Assembly: GCA_002490425.1 (NCBI GenBank)
Contig: DKTZ01000011.1
Span: 1-64,000, forward strand
Reading direction: 5' to 3'
DNA length: 64,000 bases
Source: Ruminococcaceae bacterium UBA7217
GTDB taxonomy: Bacteria; Bacillota; Clostridia; Oscillospirales; Acutalibacteraceae
Positions 50,340 to 59,700 of this stretch are shown one piece after another. Each line of letters starts with the position of its first letter. Within the stretch, counting starts at the first letter, position 1. The notes under the pieces are model-generated. The model did no database searches, was not told where the DNA came from, and worked only from the letters and a program-made list of their open reading frames with translations. The position numbers and the translations under genes are program-made.

Positions 50340-51482
50340 ATGAAATTTTTGAAAAATCTTAATAAAAAGCAAAAAACGGTAATAAGCAGTGTCATAGGCG
50401 GAGTATTGCTGTTAGCTGTTGTAACTGTTTGCGTGCTGTATAAGCACGGCGTATTCGGCGGCAAAGTTCCCACATCTTCCGGAGAACTTTCACAAACTGT
50501 TACGGAAAGCATTACTGAATCAGTTACCGAAAGCTCCTCTGAAAGTACAACCGAATCCACAACAGAAAAGGAGACAAAGCCGCCTGCCGCTCCCGTAACC
50601 AAGGCGTATAAGCCAAAGCCTGCCGCACCTGCTCCCCCAAAGGCGTCCGCTTCATCTAAGAGCGTTAAGCTTAATGTGCCGCTGGTCAAACAAAATCCTA
50701 AATATCCGACGGGCTGTGAGGGTGCTTCGGCTACAATGCTCCTTCAGTATTACGGATATAATGTTACTATTGACGAGATGATTGCCGCTATTCCCCGTGA
50801 GGATTTATATGAGGAAAACGGCGTAGTTTACGGGCCGAGCATATATGAAAAATTTGTCGGCGACCCCACAAAAACATATACGGACGACCGCCCGGGATAC
50901 GGCGCATTTTCTCCCGTTATAACGGGTGCGCTTAACCGTGTAATCGTCAAAAAGGGTAACAGGCACACGGCAAAGAATATCACAGGGTGTACATTCAGTG
51001 CGCTGATTTCTCAATTGGATATGAAAAGACCTGTTATAGTGTGGGCAACGGCGAATATGAAAACACCGACGCTTGTAAACAGCTGGTACATAAAACAGCC
51101 TGACGGCAGTGCGAAATATTTTGAATATCCGAGAGGCACTCATGTTATGGTTTTGTCAGGCTATGATTCTCAATATGTTTACATAACCGACCCGTATTTC
51201 GGCAATGTGAAATATACACATGCGGCGTTTAATGACAAATGGGTTTTGTTAGGTAAACAGGCAATTGTTCTTGAAGAGGGCGGTATTGAAACGACAACAA
51301 ACTTTACGTTACCCTCTTGGCCTTCTTTGCCGTCATGGACAACGAAACCTACAACGGAAAAAACAACAAATCCGACAACAATCCCTTCAACGGCAACTAC
51401 CGAGCATTCAACGGAAATATCTACTGACCCGCCGCAGTCAACTGAAACACCCGAAGAAAGCGGAACTTACGCAAACGAATAG
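50340..51482 (+). CDS. Membrane-anchored C39-like cysteine peptidase with Ser/Thr-rich linkers
   Basis: The start at 50340 is preferred because the earlier ATG at 50310 has no ribosome site; AGAGGAAAG lies before 50340. The 380-residue protein has an N-terminal membrane helix (residues about 13-34), a Ser/Thr/Glu-rich stalk and a Pro/Ala/Lys-rich stretch to about 110, then a papain-like C39-type domain: Cys126 in YPTGCEGASATM, His in GTHVMVLSGYD and the Asn/Asp region ITDPYFG. After residue 310 a second Thr/Ser/Pro/Glu-rich tail with TTEKTT and TTEHSTE follows, typical of extracellular spacers. It is likely surface-exposed and held at the membrane. Target unknown; no bacteriocin gene adjoins it. 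Confidence 0.85.
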   Translation: MKFLKNLNKKQKTVISSVIGGVLLLAVVTVCVLYKHGVFGGKVPTSSGELSQTVTESITESVTESSSESTTESTTEKETKPPAAPVTKAYKPKPAAPAPPKASASSKSVKLNVPLVKQNPKYPTGCEGASATMLLQYYGYNVTIDEMIAAIPREDLYEENGVVYGPSIYEKFVGDPTKTYTDDRPGYGAFSPVITGALNRVIVKKGNRHTAKNITGCTFSALISQLDMKRPVIVWATANMKTPTLVNSWYIKQPDGSAKYFEYPRGTHVMVLSGYDSQYVYITDPYFGNVKYTHAAFNDKWVLLGKQAIVLEEGGIETTTNFTLPSWPSLPSWTTKPTTEKTTNPTTIPSTATTEHSTEISTDPPQSTETPEESGTYANE

Positions 51483-51504
51483 AAAAAATTCATAATACAA
51501 AAAG

Positions 51505-51584
51505 AAACGGGACTTACCGAATGATATGCATCTTAAAATTTAGACACTTATGGAGGTGCGTATCAGAACGGGAGTCCCGTTTTT
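51505..51584. terminator. Long two-part hairpin between convergent genes
   Basis: The outer stem AAACGGGACT/AGTCCCGTTT (51505-51514 and 51573-51582) ends in TTTT. Inside it a second 10-bp stem GATATGCATC/GGTGCGTATC (51523-51532 and 51555-51564) holds a 22-nt loop. It lies between the protease and MerR stops and would end both transcripts, though it is far longer than a normal terminator. Confidence 0.6.
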
Positions 51585-51589
51585 ACTTT

Positions 51590-52030
51590 TTAATCACGGT
51601 GTGCGTTTTCGTATGCGATTTTAATATCTCTCGGCAATTTATCGGGAATCATACTCTGCACCCGGTCTTCACTGCCGTCACATATTGCCTGCTCATAATA
51701 CCAGCATTTAAAATTCAGCATATCAAGAACATTGTTTAAACGTGCAATTTCTGCCAAAAGATTTTCTCTTTGCTTTTCAAATATTGCCTTTCGGGCAGGA
51801 TATGTGGATGCACCCTTAACGCACAAATCCATAAATTGTTTAATATCCTTAATTTCCAATCCTGACTTTTTTAAGCATTCAATAACTCGCAAAGCTTCAA
51901 TTTCGTCATCGCTGAATTTACGGATACCTGATACTCTTTTCATCTTCGGGAAAAGTCCCTGTTTGTCGTAATAGCGTAAGGTGGAAATCGGCAGCCCGAA
52001 CATTTCTGAAATCTGTCCTATCGTATACAT
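51590..52030 (-). CDS. MerR family transcriptional regulator
   Basis: The 146-residue protein has the winged HTH of MerR proteins at its start (MYTIGQISEMFGLPISTLRYYDKQGLF) and the arm with RKFSDDEIEALRVIECLKKSGLEIKDIKQFM, then a coiled-coil dimer helix and a short C-terminal part. It has a single cysteine-containing stretch (FKCWYYEQAICDG) like aldehyde- or redox-responsive AdhR/NmlR-type members. It is divergent from a broken flavoprotein gene whose promoter carries a perfect MerR-type operator, its presumed target. The ribosome site is AAGGAG. Confidence 0.92.
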   Translation of the reverse strand: MYTIGQISEMFGLPISTLRYYDKQGLFPKMKRVSGIRKFSDDEIEALRVIECLKKSGLEIKDIKQFMDLCVKGASTYPARKAIFEKQRENLLAEIARLNNVLDMLNFKCWYYEQAICDGSEDRVQSMIPDKLPRDIKIAYENAHRD

Positions 52031-52076
52031 AAAATCTCCTTAAAATAATTCTGCAAAAAAAATTTTCAGAAAACGC

Positions 52077-52107
52077 TTGACCTAAAGTCAGGTTTAGGTG
52101 ATATTAT
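52077..52107 (+). promoter_or_regulatory. MerR-type promoter with 19-bp spacer and perfect dyad
   Basis: TTGACC and TATTAT are 19 nt apart, the over-long spacing typical of MerR-activated promoters. The spacer and -35 end hold the perfect inverted repeat ACCTAAA-GTCAGG-TTTAGGT (52080-52099). It faces the broken flavoprotein gene. Confidence 0.88.
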
Positions 52108-52159
52108 CAGTATATCAGAAATGCGAAAGAATTGCAATATATAAAAAGGAGATTTTTCA

Positions 52160-52380
52160 ATGATAAAAATGTTTTGATTATTTCTTCAAGTCACCGCAAG
52201 GGCGGCAATTCCGAAACGCTTGCAGCCAGTTTTGCCAAAGGCGTGCAGGAGGCAGGTAATAAGGTTGAAACTGTATATCTTCGTGAAAAGGAGATTGGCT
52301 TTTGCAAAGGATGTCTTGCATGTCTGAGGCTCGGTCACTGTGTAATTAAAGACGGTGCGGCAGAAACAGTAGATTATTAT
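52160..52380 (+). pseudogene. Broken NAD(P)H-dependent FMN reductase / flavodoxin-like gene
   Basis: After AAAAGGAG the ATG at 52160 opens a frame that stops after five codons. One base over, the sequence reads NVLIISSSHRKGGNSETLAA, the flavin-binding start of flavodoxin-like oxidoreductases, then GFCKGCLACLRLGHCVIKDG, their cluster/cysteine region. One more A in the A5 run after the start codon would restore the frame. Homology ends near 52375; the remaining two thirds of the usual 180-200 residues is missing, replaced by tRNA-flanking sequence. So the gene has both a frameshift and a 3' loss. Its MerR-type promoter is still perfect. Confidence 0.75.
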
Positions 52381-52480
52381 TTTCTATCTGCTTTCGTTTT
52401 TCAATATTCAGTTGTCACGGGAGTTCGAACCTTCTCACAAAGGGAAAACACTCATTTTACATCTACTATTTTGTTTCTCG

Positions 52481-52528
52481 AAAAATCGCCGCCTAAGACG
52501 GCGAAAACCCCGATTTCATCGGGGTTTT
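52481..52528 (-). terminator. Terminator of tRNA-Leu
   Basis: On the minus strand, AAAACCCCGAT/ATCGGGGTTTT (11 bp) is followed by CGCCG/CGGCG and then ATTTTT. The second hairpin with its T run is the likely stop point for the tRNA transcript. Confidence 0.75.
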
Positions 52529-52559
52529 CCGGGACAATATCTTTTTTATTGTCTCTTGA

Positions 52560-52646
52560 TGGTGCGGATAACAGGACTTGAACCTGCACCGAGTTGCCCC
52601 GACTAGAACCTGAATCTAGCGCGTCTGCCAATTCCGCCATATCCGC
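52560..52646 (-). tRNA. tRNA-Leu (anticodon CAG)
   Basis: An 87-nt class II tRNA. The acceptor GCGGATA pairs with TATCCGC, the anticodon arm is CTAGA-TTCAGGT-TCTAG with CAG, the long variable arm is CGGGGCAACTCG, the T arm holds GGTTCAAGTCC, discriminator A and CCA encoded. It reads CUG leucine codons. Confidence 0.95.
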
Positions 52647-52742
52647 ATAATTGTTCAATTTTGTCTTTTATTTTAGCGTGCGCGTGACACTTGCGGCGCC
52701 CGAAGACTCGTGCTACCGCACTCGCTTTTCGACCGCTGCGCC

Positions 52743-52788
52743 TTTTTGACTCTCGCTTAATCCTCCGCAGGAGACGCTCGGTCAAAAA
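52743..52788 (-). other. GC-rich structured spacer upstream of tRNA-Leu
   Basis: TTTTTGAC (52743-52750) and GTCAAAAA (52781-52788) form a perfect 8-bp stem; the loop holds CTCC-GCA-GGAG. The whole stretch 52676-52790 is much richer in GC than its surroundings and has further small inverted pairs such as GTGC/GCAC. Its role is unknown; no gene fits. Confidence 0.4.
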
Positions 52789-52836
52789 CTGCCAATTCCG
52801 CCATAACAGAATAATTAACTTTGTCCTCTATTTTTA
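52789..52836 (-). repeat. Partial duplicate of the tRNA-Leu 5' end and its upstream flank
   Basis: CTGCCAATTCCGCCATA followed by a decayed ATAATTxxxxTTTGTC stretch repeats 52625-52675, which is the D arm, 5' end and upstream region of tRNA-Leu. The copy lacks the rest of the tRNA. It marks an old duplication or a recombination scar. Confidence 0.7.
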
Positions 52837-52997
52837 CACGGTGAGGATGACCGAGGCGGAGCTTACTTTCAGTTGGAAACTTACTTTTCGGCTTAATCCG
52901 CATTTTAATACTGAATTTTTTCTCAGCCGTTAAATAATATCATTTACAAAGTGAATTGTCAAGTTTTATAACGGCAATTCTTTTTATTTTCGGATGT

Positions 52998-53909
52998 TCA
53001 AGTCGATTTGAAAGCGCAACCCTGAGTAATACCACGAACCTTTAATTCACGGTTAATTGTATTGAGCACAGTTTTCTTATCTCCGCTCCATTTAGGCTCT
53101 GCAAGCAGAGCTTTCGGCGCGTCGCCCGTAATTCTGAGAATTACAACGCTTTCCGGGATTATTGCAATACATTTACAGATTAAATCCGTATATTCTGTAA
53201 GCGTTAACGGTTGAACATTCCCTTTAAGATAATCTTCATAAAGATCGGTGTCCTTAAGGATATGCAGAAGCTGAAGCTTTATGCCGTCTGTACCGCTGTT
53301 GACGGTAAAGCGAACCGTATTTAAAATATCCTCCTCGGTTTCATTCGGCAAACCGATAATTATATGGGTAATAACATTTATTCCCCGCTTTTTAAGTTCC
53401 TTTACAGCGTTTTCATAAACGTCATTTTTATAGCACCGACGTATATATTCCGCACTTTTTTCATTTGAGGTCTGAAGCCCCAATTCAACAAAAACTGGCT
53501 TGATTTCATTTATTTTTGACAGCAGTTCGAGAACATCAGGTGGCAGGCAGTCGGGTCTTGTACCAACTGATAATGCCGCAATTTCGGGCAAATTTACCGC
53601 ATCAAAAAACGCTTTTTCCAAAATTTCAATCGGCATATATGTCGTTGTATAGCTTTGAAAATATGCTATGAATTTATTGGAGTCGGTTTTACCTTTTACC
53701 CTTTGCTTTGCGTTCTCAATCTGTGTTGTAATGTTATTTCCGCTTTCGGCAAAATAGGACGAGCCCTCACTGCAAAAAATACAGCCTCTTGTATCTAATT
53801 TTCCGTCACGGTTAGGGCAGGTGAACCCTAAACGCAAAGCAAGGCGGTAAACCTTTTCTCCGAATACCGCCTTGTAATATTCATTTGCCGAATAAAATCT
53901 TCCGTTCAT
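52998..53909 (-). CDS. Radical SAM protein of the YhcC/TIGR01212 family
   Basis: The start at 53909 lies 1 nt after the nagB stop and gives the standard N-terminus MNGRFYSANEYYKAVFG. The 303-residue protein has FTCPNRDGKLDTRGCIFCS, the widely spaced cysteine cluster of this family, then a radical SAM barrel with VGTRPDCLP and VELGLQTSNE. It resembles Elp3-like proteins without the acetyltransferase half. The reaction is not known. Its link with nagB and the glycan operon is by position only; it may be a passenger at the operon's end. Confidence 0.9.
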   Translation of the reverse strand: MNGRFYSANEYYKAVFGEKVYRLALRLGFTCPNRDGKLDTRGCIFCSEGSSYFAESGNNITTQIENAKQRVKGKTDSNKFIAYFQSYTTTYMPIEILEKAFFDAVNLPEIAALSVGTRPDCLPPDVLELLSKINEIKPVFVELGLQTSNEKSAEYIRRCYKNDVYENAVKELKKRGINVITHIIIGLPNETEEDILNTVRFTVNSGTDGIKLQLLHILKDTDLYEDYLKGNVQPLTLTEYTDLICKCIAIIPESVVILRITGDAPKALLAEPKWSGDKKTVLNTINRELKVRGITQGCAFKST

Positions 53910-53910
53910 A

Positions 53911-54630
53911 TTAAAGCCTTTTTGCCGCTTCCAAGTCAATGAAAACGTGCACATTCGGGTGAAGCTGAAGCACGCTTGCAGGGCAAAGGGGTGAAATATC
54001 GCCGTTAATCATTTCGTAAATGGCGTCCTTTTTGCTTTCGCCCGTTGCAATCATAAATATTTCCTTTGAACGCATAATTGAAGCCGTACCCATAGTCAGA
54101 GCGTAGTGGGGCATTGGATTCTCGTCAAAATAGATTGAGTTTGCGGCAATTGTGCTGTCCGAAAGCTTAACTCTGAAGCAATCCTTGGTGAATTTTGTTG
54201 ACGGCTCATTAAAACCGATATGGCCGTTTCTGCCAAGGCCCAAAAGCTGAACGTCAATGCTTTTGTCTCTGATAAGGCAGTCGTATCGGTTGCACTCTTT
54301 GTCAAAATCCTCGGCATTGCCGTTTAAAAAGTTGATGTTTTCTTCCTTAACGTCAATATGATTGAAAAGATTTTCGTGCATAAATGTGTAATAGCTGTTT
54401 TTATCGTCACGGGGAAGGTCGCAGTATTCGTCAAGGTTAAATGTTGTAATATCCTTAAACGAAACCTCACCGCTTTTATATAACTTAATCAAATTGCCGT
54501 AAACAGGCAGGGGAGAAGCACCTGTTGCGAAACCGAATGTAAGATTGGGCTTTGCTTTAATTCGGCTGGCAAGCACCTCAGCTAAAACCTCACCCAAATT
54601 TTCTTTGTTGTCAAAAATTCTGACTTCCAT
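53911..54630 (-). CDS. nagB: Glucosamine-6-phosphate deaminase
   Basis: NagB turns glucosamine-6-phosphate into fructose-6-phosphate and ammonia. The 239-residue protein has GFATGASPLPVYGNLI at the N-terminus, TFNLDEYCDLPRDDKNSYY with the catalytic Asp, and the signature GLGRNGHIGFNEP near residue 132. It starts at the base after the stop of the zinc-ribbon gene (TAA then ATG). The operon begins with a GH38 mannosidase and a GPH symporter, so the pathway may degrade glycans that contain both mannose and N-acetylglucosamine, such as N-glycans. No nagA is in the window. Confidence 0.96.
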   Translation of the reverse strand: MEVRIFDNKENLGEVLAEVLASRIKAKPNLTFGFATGASPLPVYGNLIKLYKSGEVSFKDITTFNLDEYCDLPRDDKNSYYTFMHENLFNHIDVKEENINFLNGNAEDFDKECNRYDCLIRDKSIDVQLLGLGRNGHIGFNEPSTKFTKDCFRVKLSDSTIAANSIYFDENPMPHYALTMGTASIMRSKEIFMIATGESKKDAIYEMINGDISPLCPASVLQLHPNVHVFIDLEAAKRL

Positions 54631-55275
54631 TTAATTTTCCTCGATTCTTGATTTTATTTTTGTATTGCAGATGTAATGCATAGCAAATGTAATAATGTAT
54701 TCGGCAAATATTATGTAAAGTCCTGTACCGATTTTAAGACCTGATGACACGCAAAGATATGTCATAACGGATAAAACAGCAAGGTTTATAATGCTGAAAA
54801 TAATATTTCTGACAAGCGATTTCTTTCCGCAGGAGAAAAGCGAAGAAATAATAACCGCAAGTGAAAAAATTATGATAAAAACCATAGTAAGCAACGGCAA
54901 AAGGTAAAGCTTATTATTTAAAACTGCATCAAATTGAAGTTCACCCTTAATAAATCCGATAATCAAACCCTGTAAAGTAAATGTGAATGATGAATTGCCC
55001 TGATTTAAAGTGAATACAGGTAAAAGCATCCACAAAAGGGGAGTGAAGAAAAGCACGAGCCTGATTATCTGCCATACTCCGCCCACGCTTGACAGCTTTA
55101 ATCGGTATAAAAATGCATTAACTGCATTTACCTCTTTTTCGGCTTTTATTCTGTCTTGCTCAAGGCGGTTTTCAAGGTCATAGTAAAGCAGATTTGTATT
55201 GCATTTGGGGCAGTTCTGCTTTAAATAAAATACGCTTAAGCTTTCACCGCAATTGGGACATTTGTTATTAAGCAT
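54631..55275 (-). CDS. Zinc-ribbon membrane protein of unknown function
   Basis: The start at 55275 lies in the end of the symporter gene and follows GGAGG; a longer frame is rejected. The 214-residue protein has an N-terminal zinc ribbon (CPNCGES and CPKC, residues 6-28), a charged helix and four membrane helices (about residues 65-85, 100-125, 128-150 and 160-205). Such ribbon-plus-helix proteins are common in Firmicutes, with no known function. It shares an operon with the GH38 mannosidase, symporter and nagB by overlap and direct contact. Confidence 0.8.
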   Translation of the reverse strand: MLNNKCPNCGESLSVFYLKQNCPKCNTNLLYYDLENRLEQDRIKAEKEVNAVNAFLYRLKLSSVGGVWQIIRLVLFFTPLLWMLLPVFTLNQGNSSFTFTLQGLIIGFIKGELQFDAVLNNKLYLLPLLTMVFIIIFSLAVIISSLFSCGKKSLVRNIIFSIINLAVLSVMTYLCVSSGLKIGTGLYIIFAEYIITFAMHYICNTKIKSRIEEN

Positions 55276-56728
55276 TGTTTTCGCCTCCCGAAACAGATTT
55301 TGACTTTTCAGCACGGCGGTCTGCCATATCGGAACGAATCCCATTGAGCTTTTCGCCTGTAAGGTCATACCAAATATACGGAATGGCGCTTAATATTCCC
55401 AAAACGCTGGGGACAAGGGTAAACATTGCCCAGATAAGTACATCGGTGTGCTCACCCTTAACGGCTGTTTGAACACCGCCTACGTCAACATAAGAAAGAC
55501 CGATTATGGGAAGCAGAGCAGTTGCCACAGACGTTGAAATTGAGCCTGTCAGCTTGCCTACAAATGTGAGCACGGAGAATGACACACCCTCGTTTCTCTG
55601 ACCTGTTTTCCATTCCATATAGTCAACCGTGTCGCCTATCATCTCAGTCGGAATAACCATATTGACCGTGTCAAAGAAACTGTAAATCAGATTTCTTACA
55701 AGTAAAAGCGGAATGATAAAGCGTATATCCGTGCAGTGGTTCATACCGATTACGAACACGATTACGGCAGTTATTACCCTTACAAATGTGTTAAGAAAAA
55801 CTATCTGTCTGTTGTCAAAGCGCTTTTTAAGCTTCGGAATAAGCAAATATGTTGCCCAGCCGAAAATGGTTCCGGGGAGATTTATGATAAGCACAAGCGA
55901 GCTGAGGTTAACGACCTCTGCGTAGTAATAGCTTTGGAACACGCCAGCAAGTCCGCCCAAGGAGCCTATAACACTGCTGCAAACAATAAGCAAAAGCGGC
56001 TTGTTGTTTGCAAGCAGACGGAAGCCTTCCAAAACGGACGGTTCTTTTACCGACTGCACAACTCTTTCCTTGGTAAAAAAGCCTGCAAGCGAGAAAAGAC
56101 CCATTCCGAATGTTGCCGCAATAACTGACAAAAGGAAGAAAACCTGCGGAAGTGAAAGAGAAATAATGTTGTGCTCGGATGCGTCCATAAGAAGCGGGAT
56201 AAGCGTAAGCGAAAGACCGCCCACAATTCCCGAAATGAAACGGGCAGATGAAATCGCCCTTGTTCTGTCAGACGGTGACGGTGATATTGCAGTGCTCATT
56301 CCCCAGAAAGGAACATCGCCTATGGTGTAAAACAGCTCCCAAATTATGTACGAAAGGTACATATAAACTATTTTAATTGCAGTTGATTTTACGTCCTGCA
56401 AAATAAGCGGGCCTGAGAACAGTAAAACCGTTGTTATTGCAAGGGGCAGGGGAACAAATAAAAGATATGGGCGGAGTTTTCCGTACCTTGTTCTTGTTCT
56501 GTCAATGAGTGCGCCCATAAGCGGGTCGTTTATTGTGTCCCATATTCCTAAAACAATTATCATTGTAGCAACAGCCTCAGGCGGGATTCCGAATACCTTG
56601 GTAAAGAAAAGAGAAAGGTACCCTCCCGCAACCATATTGTAGCCGAAAACCTGACCTGCGTTTGCAAAGCCGTAAGCAAGGTTTTCTTTTACGCCTACGT
56701 AGCGAATGTCATTACTGTTGTTTGCCAT
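55268..56728 (-). CDS. GPH family sugar symporter of the mannosidase operon
   Basis: The 486-residue protein has 12 helices and GPH family marks: VKENLAYGFANAGQVFGYNM, LGIWDTINDPLMGALIDRTRTRYGKLRPYLLFVPLP and a long C-terminal tail. It imports a glycoside with a cation. It lies 11 nt after the mannosidase stop, so its substrate is probably a mannose-containing oligosaccharide that is then cut inside the cell, since the mannosidase has no signal peptide. It overlaps the zinc-ribbon gene by 8 nt. Confidence 0.92.
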   Translation of the reverse strand: MANNSNDIRYVGVKENLAYGFANAGQVFGYNMVAGGYLSLFFTKVFGIPPEAVATMIIVLGIWDTINDPLMGALIDRTRTRYGKLRPYLLFVPLPLAITTVLLFSGPLILQDVKSTAIKIVYMYLSYIIWELFYTIGDVPFWGMSTAISPSPSDRTRAISSARFISGIVGGLSLTLIPLLMDASEHNIISLSLPQVFFLLSVIAATFGMGLFSLAGFFTKERVVQSVKEPSVLEGFRLLANNKPLLLIVCSSVIGSLGGLAGVFQSYYYAEVVNLSSLVLIINLPGTIFGWATYLLIPKLKKRFDNRQIVFLNTFVRVITAVIVFVIGMNHCTDIRFIIPLLLVRNLIYSFFDTVNMVIPTEMIGDTVDYMEWKTGQRNEGVSFSVLTFVGKLTGSISTSVATALLPIIGLSYVDVGGVQTAVKGEHTDVLIWAMFTLVPSVLGILSAIPYIWYDLTGEKLNGIRSDMADRRAEKSKSVSGGENNA

Positions 56729-56739
56729 ATTAACCCCCC

Positions 56740-59700
56740 CTATTTGTTTTGTGCCGTGAAAAAGTCTCTCTTATCACCAATGCAGACATAGGATTTTTCA
56801 AATTTGTAAATCATTCTGTCTTTTGCGCTCATTTTATAGTCAAAAACTCTGTTTTGTATTTTGTCATAAAGCGGAGTTGCAAGTGTGCAGCTTTCCTTTT
56901 TACCTTCGGCGGTTGCGGCGATAATTACTATATCACGGTCAGACGGAAGCGTTACGTAGCCGTTTTTGTCAACATCAACCGAAATAATCCAGAAGAACAG
57001 CTGAGAGGCTATTTCGTCACCCTTTTCAGAGTGTGAATGTGTAAATTCAAAGCCCAATTTGCCGTTTTTGGTAAATGCAGTTTCGCCGTAATCGTAAAGG
57101 TCCCAGCCGGCGTAGTATTCTTTAATGTCGTTTATTTCATAAAGCTTGTCGCCGAACATCGCAAGCTTGTCGCCGCTGAGAGAAGAAACAAGGAAATGAA
57201 CTTTTTCGGTTCCTTTAGGCGGAATAATTGTCTGCCCACCGCAAAGAACAGCGCTTCTCTTTGAAAGGTCAAAGCTTATACCGTTTACATAAATATTTTT
57301 CGGAGCAATCTCCAACGGAATTGTTCTGTCTATTTTAGGCAGTGTTCCCTCGGCGTTGAAGTTGGCTGAAAATGCGTTTATATTTGACGGAATAGGCAGT
57401 GTTGCAGTATTTCCGTCTGAGGCACTTTCCCGTTTTACTTTCAGAGCAAAGGATTTTATTTCATAAGGCTCCAAATCAAATATAAGCTTACCGTCAGTCA
57501 CAGGGACATCAGCGATATGCTCTTCGGAAGCATAAACCGCCCTTGCCGACAGGATAGGCACGCAAAGTGAAAATTCAATATTTTTCTGAGGCTTCTTTTC
57601 GCCTTCGCCTACTCTTATAATGATTTCGTCACTGTCCTCGGCTTTTTTCATTGCTCTGAGTATTGTGCCTTTGTTTGAGAGCGAGCCGAACGATAATTCA
57701 GTGCCGAGATCGCCGCCATGCTTCGAGCAGACAAATGCTGTCAGCGGCATAATGAAATCACGTGCCGCCGCCTGAGTTTCACTTCCCACAGCACCTTCGT
57801 GGGAGTAAATTGCATAATTATATTTATTACAGCCTAAATCCATCATAGACTGCATACTGTCTATTTTGTAATTCTTTCTCGGCGTGTGGACGACAGTAAG
57901 GCGAAGGGTATTATCGTCAAATTTATCCCAACCGTATTTACATTCGCTGATTACCGAAACACCGAATTCACCGCTTTTGTCGGTTATATCCGCCCATTTT
58001 TGAGCAGGTACCTCAAAAAGCTTTTCGTTCATATTTCCACGTTTAATTGTGCCGAGTCCCAAATCGTAAACGGCAGTTTTGTTTTCAGCTGTAAACGGGA
58101 AAATTTCTTTACAGCAGGAGCGAAGACTTCTCCATTCAATGTCGTTGTATACTTCTATATACTTTCCGCCGGAAGCGAGTGCTATAAGGCTTGAAAAGGT
58201 TGAGTCGCCGTATTCTCTTACAATTTTTACTGCAACTCTGCACGGCCCATTTTCAACGATTGTTGCAGATTTGATTTGCGGTGTGTGCGAAGGCGCACGG
58301 TTAAGCTCTTCAAAGTTCATTTCCCAAGCGGGCCAGCTATTACTTCCGTTATAATCAAAAATACCCGTTGTAATGGGAGCGGAAAGAATTTCTCTGTTTA
58401 ATTCTTTATCAAAAATTGAGGCGATACTTCCCTGAGAATTAAGAGTAACTTTATATTTACTGTTTTCAATAACGTCCTGTGAAACCTTAACATCAGTTTT
58501 AAGAGTGCATTTTTGCGGTCTTAAGTCGAACACTTTATAGCCCATAGGTGGAACGGTAACCTTAGCAAGAATTGCCGTTGAATTTAAGCTGTGTGCCATA
58601 ATCTGCGTTGGGTATTCTTTTTCGTCTGCGTCGAACAGCGAAACAGCAGTGCCGTAAATATTTTCATTCAGTTTGATTTTTACGGTATCCGTACGCTCGT
58701 ATTCCATGGGGTTTACAACAATAATCGGCGTGCCTTCGACAAAGGAAGTATCAAGCTTTTCGGCGATTTTACCGACCGCCGCCTCGTATTCGCCCGAAAA
58801 TGCGTTCAAAGACAGTGCATAATCGTTCCAGCTGCGCTTGTATGCACGCTGAACCGATGTACCCGGAATATCGTCGTGGAATTGGTGGGCAATAACCCTC
58901 TTCCAAGCAGTTCGCAATGTTTCTTCAGGATATTTGTAATTTGCAACCGTTCCTGCCGCAATGCACGCTCTCTCCGCCATATCGGCAATTTCTTCGTTGT
59001 ATCTGTTCCAGCGTTTGCCGATAGCACGGGAGGTGTATCCACCCACAGCGTGATTTGTCATAACAAGCTCGTTGTTCCAAACGGGTAGTTTTTGCTTTTC
59101 TTCCGCTGTCATATTTTCAATATCACGGTAAATATCGTCAGCGGCGGCTGAAACGATTTGTGTGTCGCTTTTTGCGTTCTGATTTATTTCCTTTTGAAGC
59201 ACTTTAACCGAAGCCTCAGGCGGCGCTCCGCCGGTGTCACCGTGGCTGCCGTGGAAAACAGCAGTATAATTTATTCCGCTTTTCTCATTTTCCTGTAATT
59301 TCTTAGCTGCGAAGTCATAATCTCTGATTTTCTTAAAACAAAGGTCATATTTGCCGGGATTTGTTACGGCATAGACAAAATTGCCGTCAACTCCGTACCA
59401 TTTGCCGATGTCAAACGGGATTCCGTAAGCAGAGCCCCAAGAGAGCTTCTGCGTGGTAAAGCCCTTAAGGTTTGCGTGGTGCATAACCGAGGGCAGTGCA
59501 TAGCCGAAACCGAAGCAGTCGGGCAAAAATATGTCAACCGAGCGCTTGCCGAAATTCTTTTCAAAAAAACTGTTTCCAAGCAAAATATTTCTGAACAGAG
59601 CCTCAGGAGAGGGAATGTTAACATCTCCGTTCTCGTATGCGCTTCCGCAGACATTCCAGCGCCCTTCTGCTATGTATTTTTTCAGCTTTTCCCACTTTTC

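Noticed and set aside
52412..52606. Open frame over the tRNA-Leu 3' region
   Set aside because: It overlaps the tRNA and its terminator hairpins and has no ribosome site; the frame is a by-product of the RNA gene.
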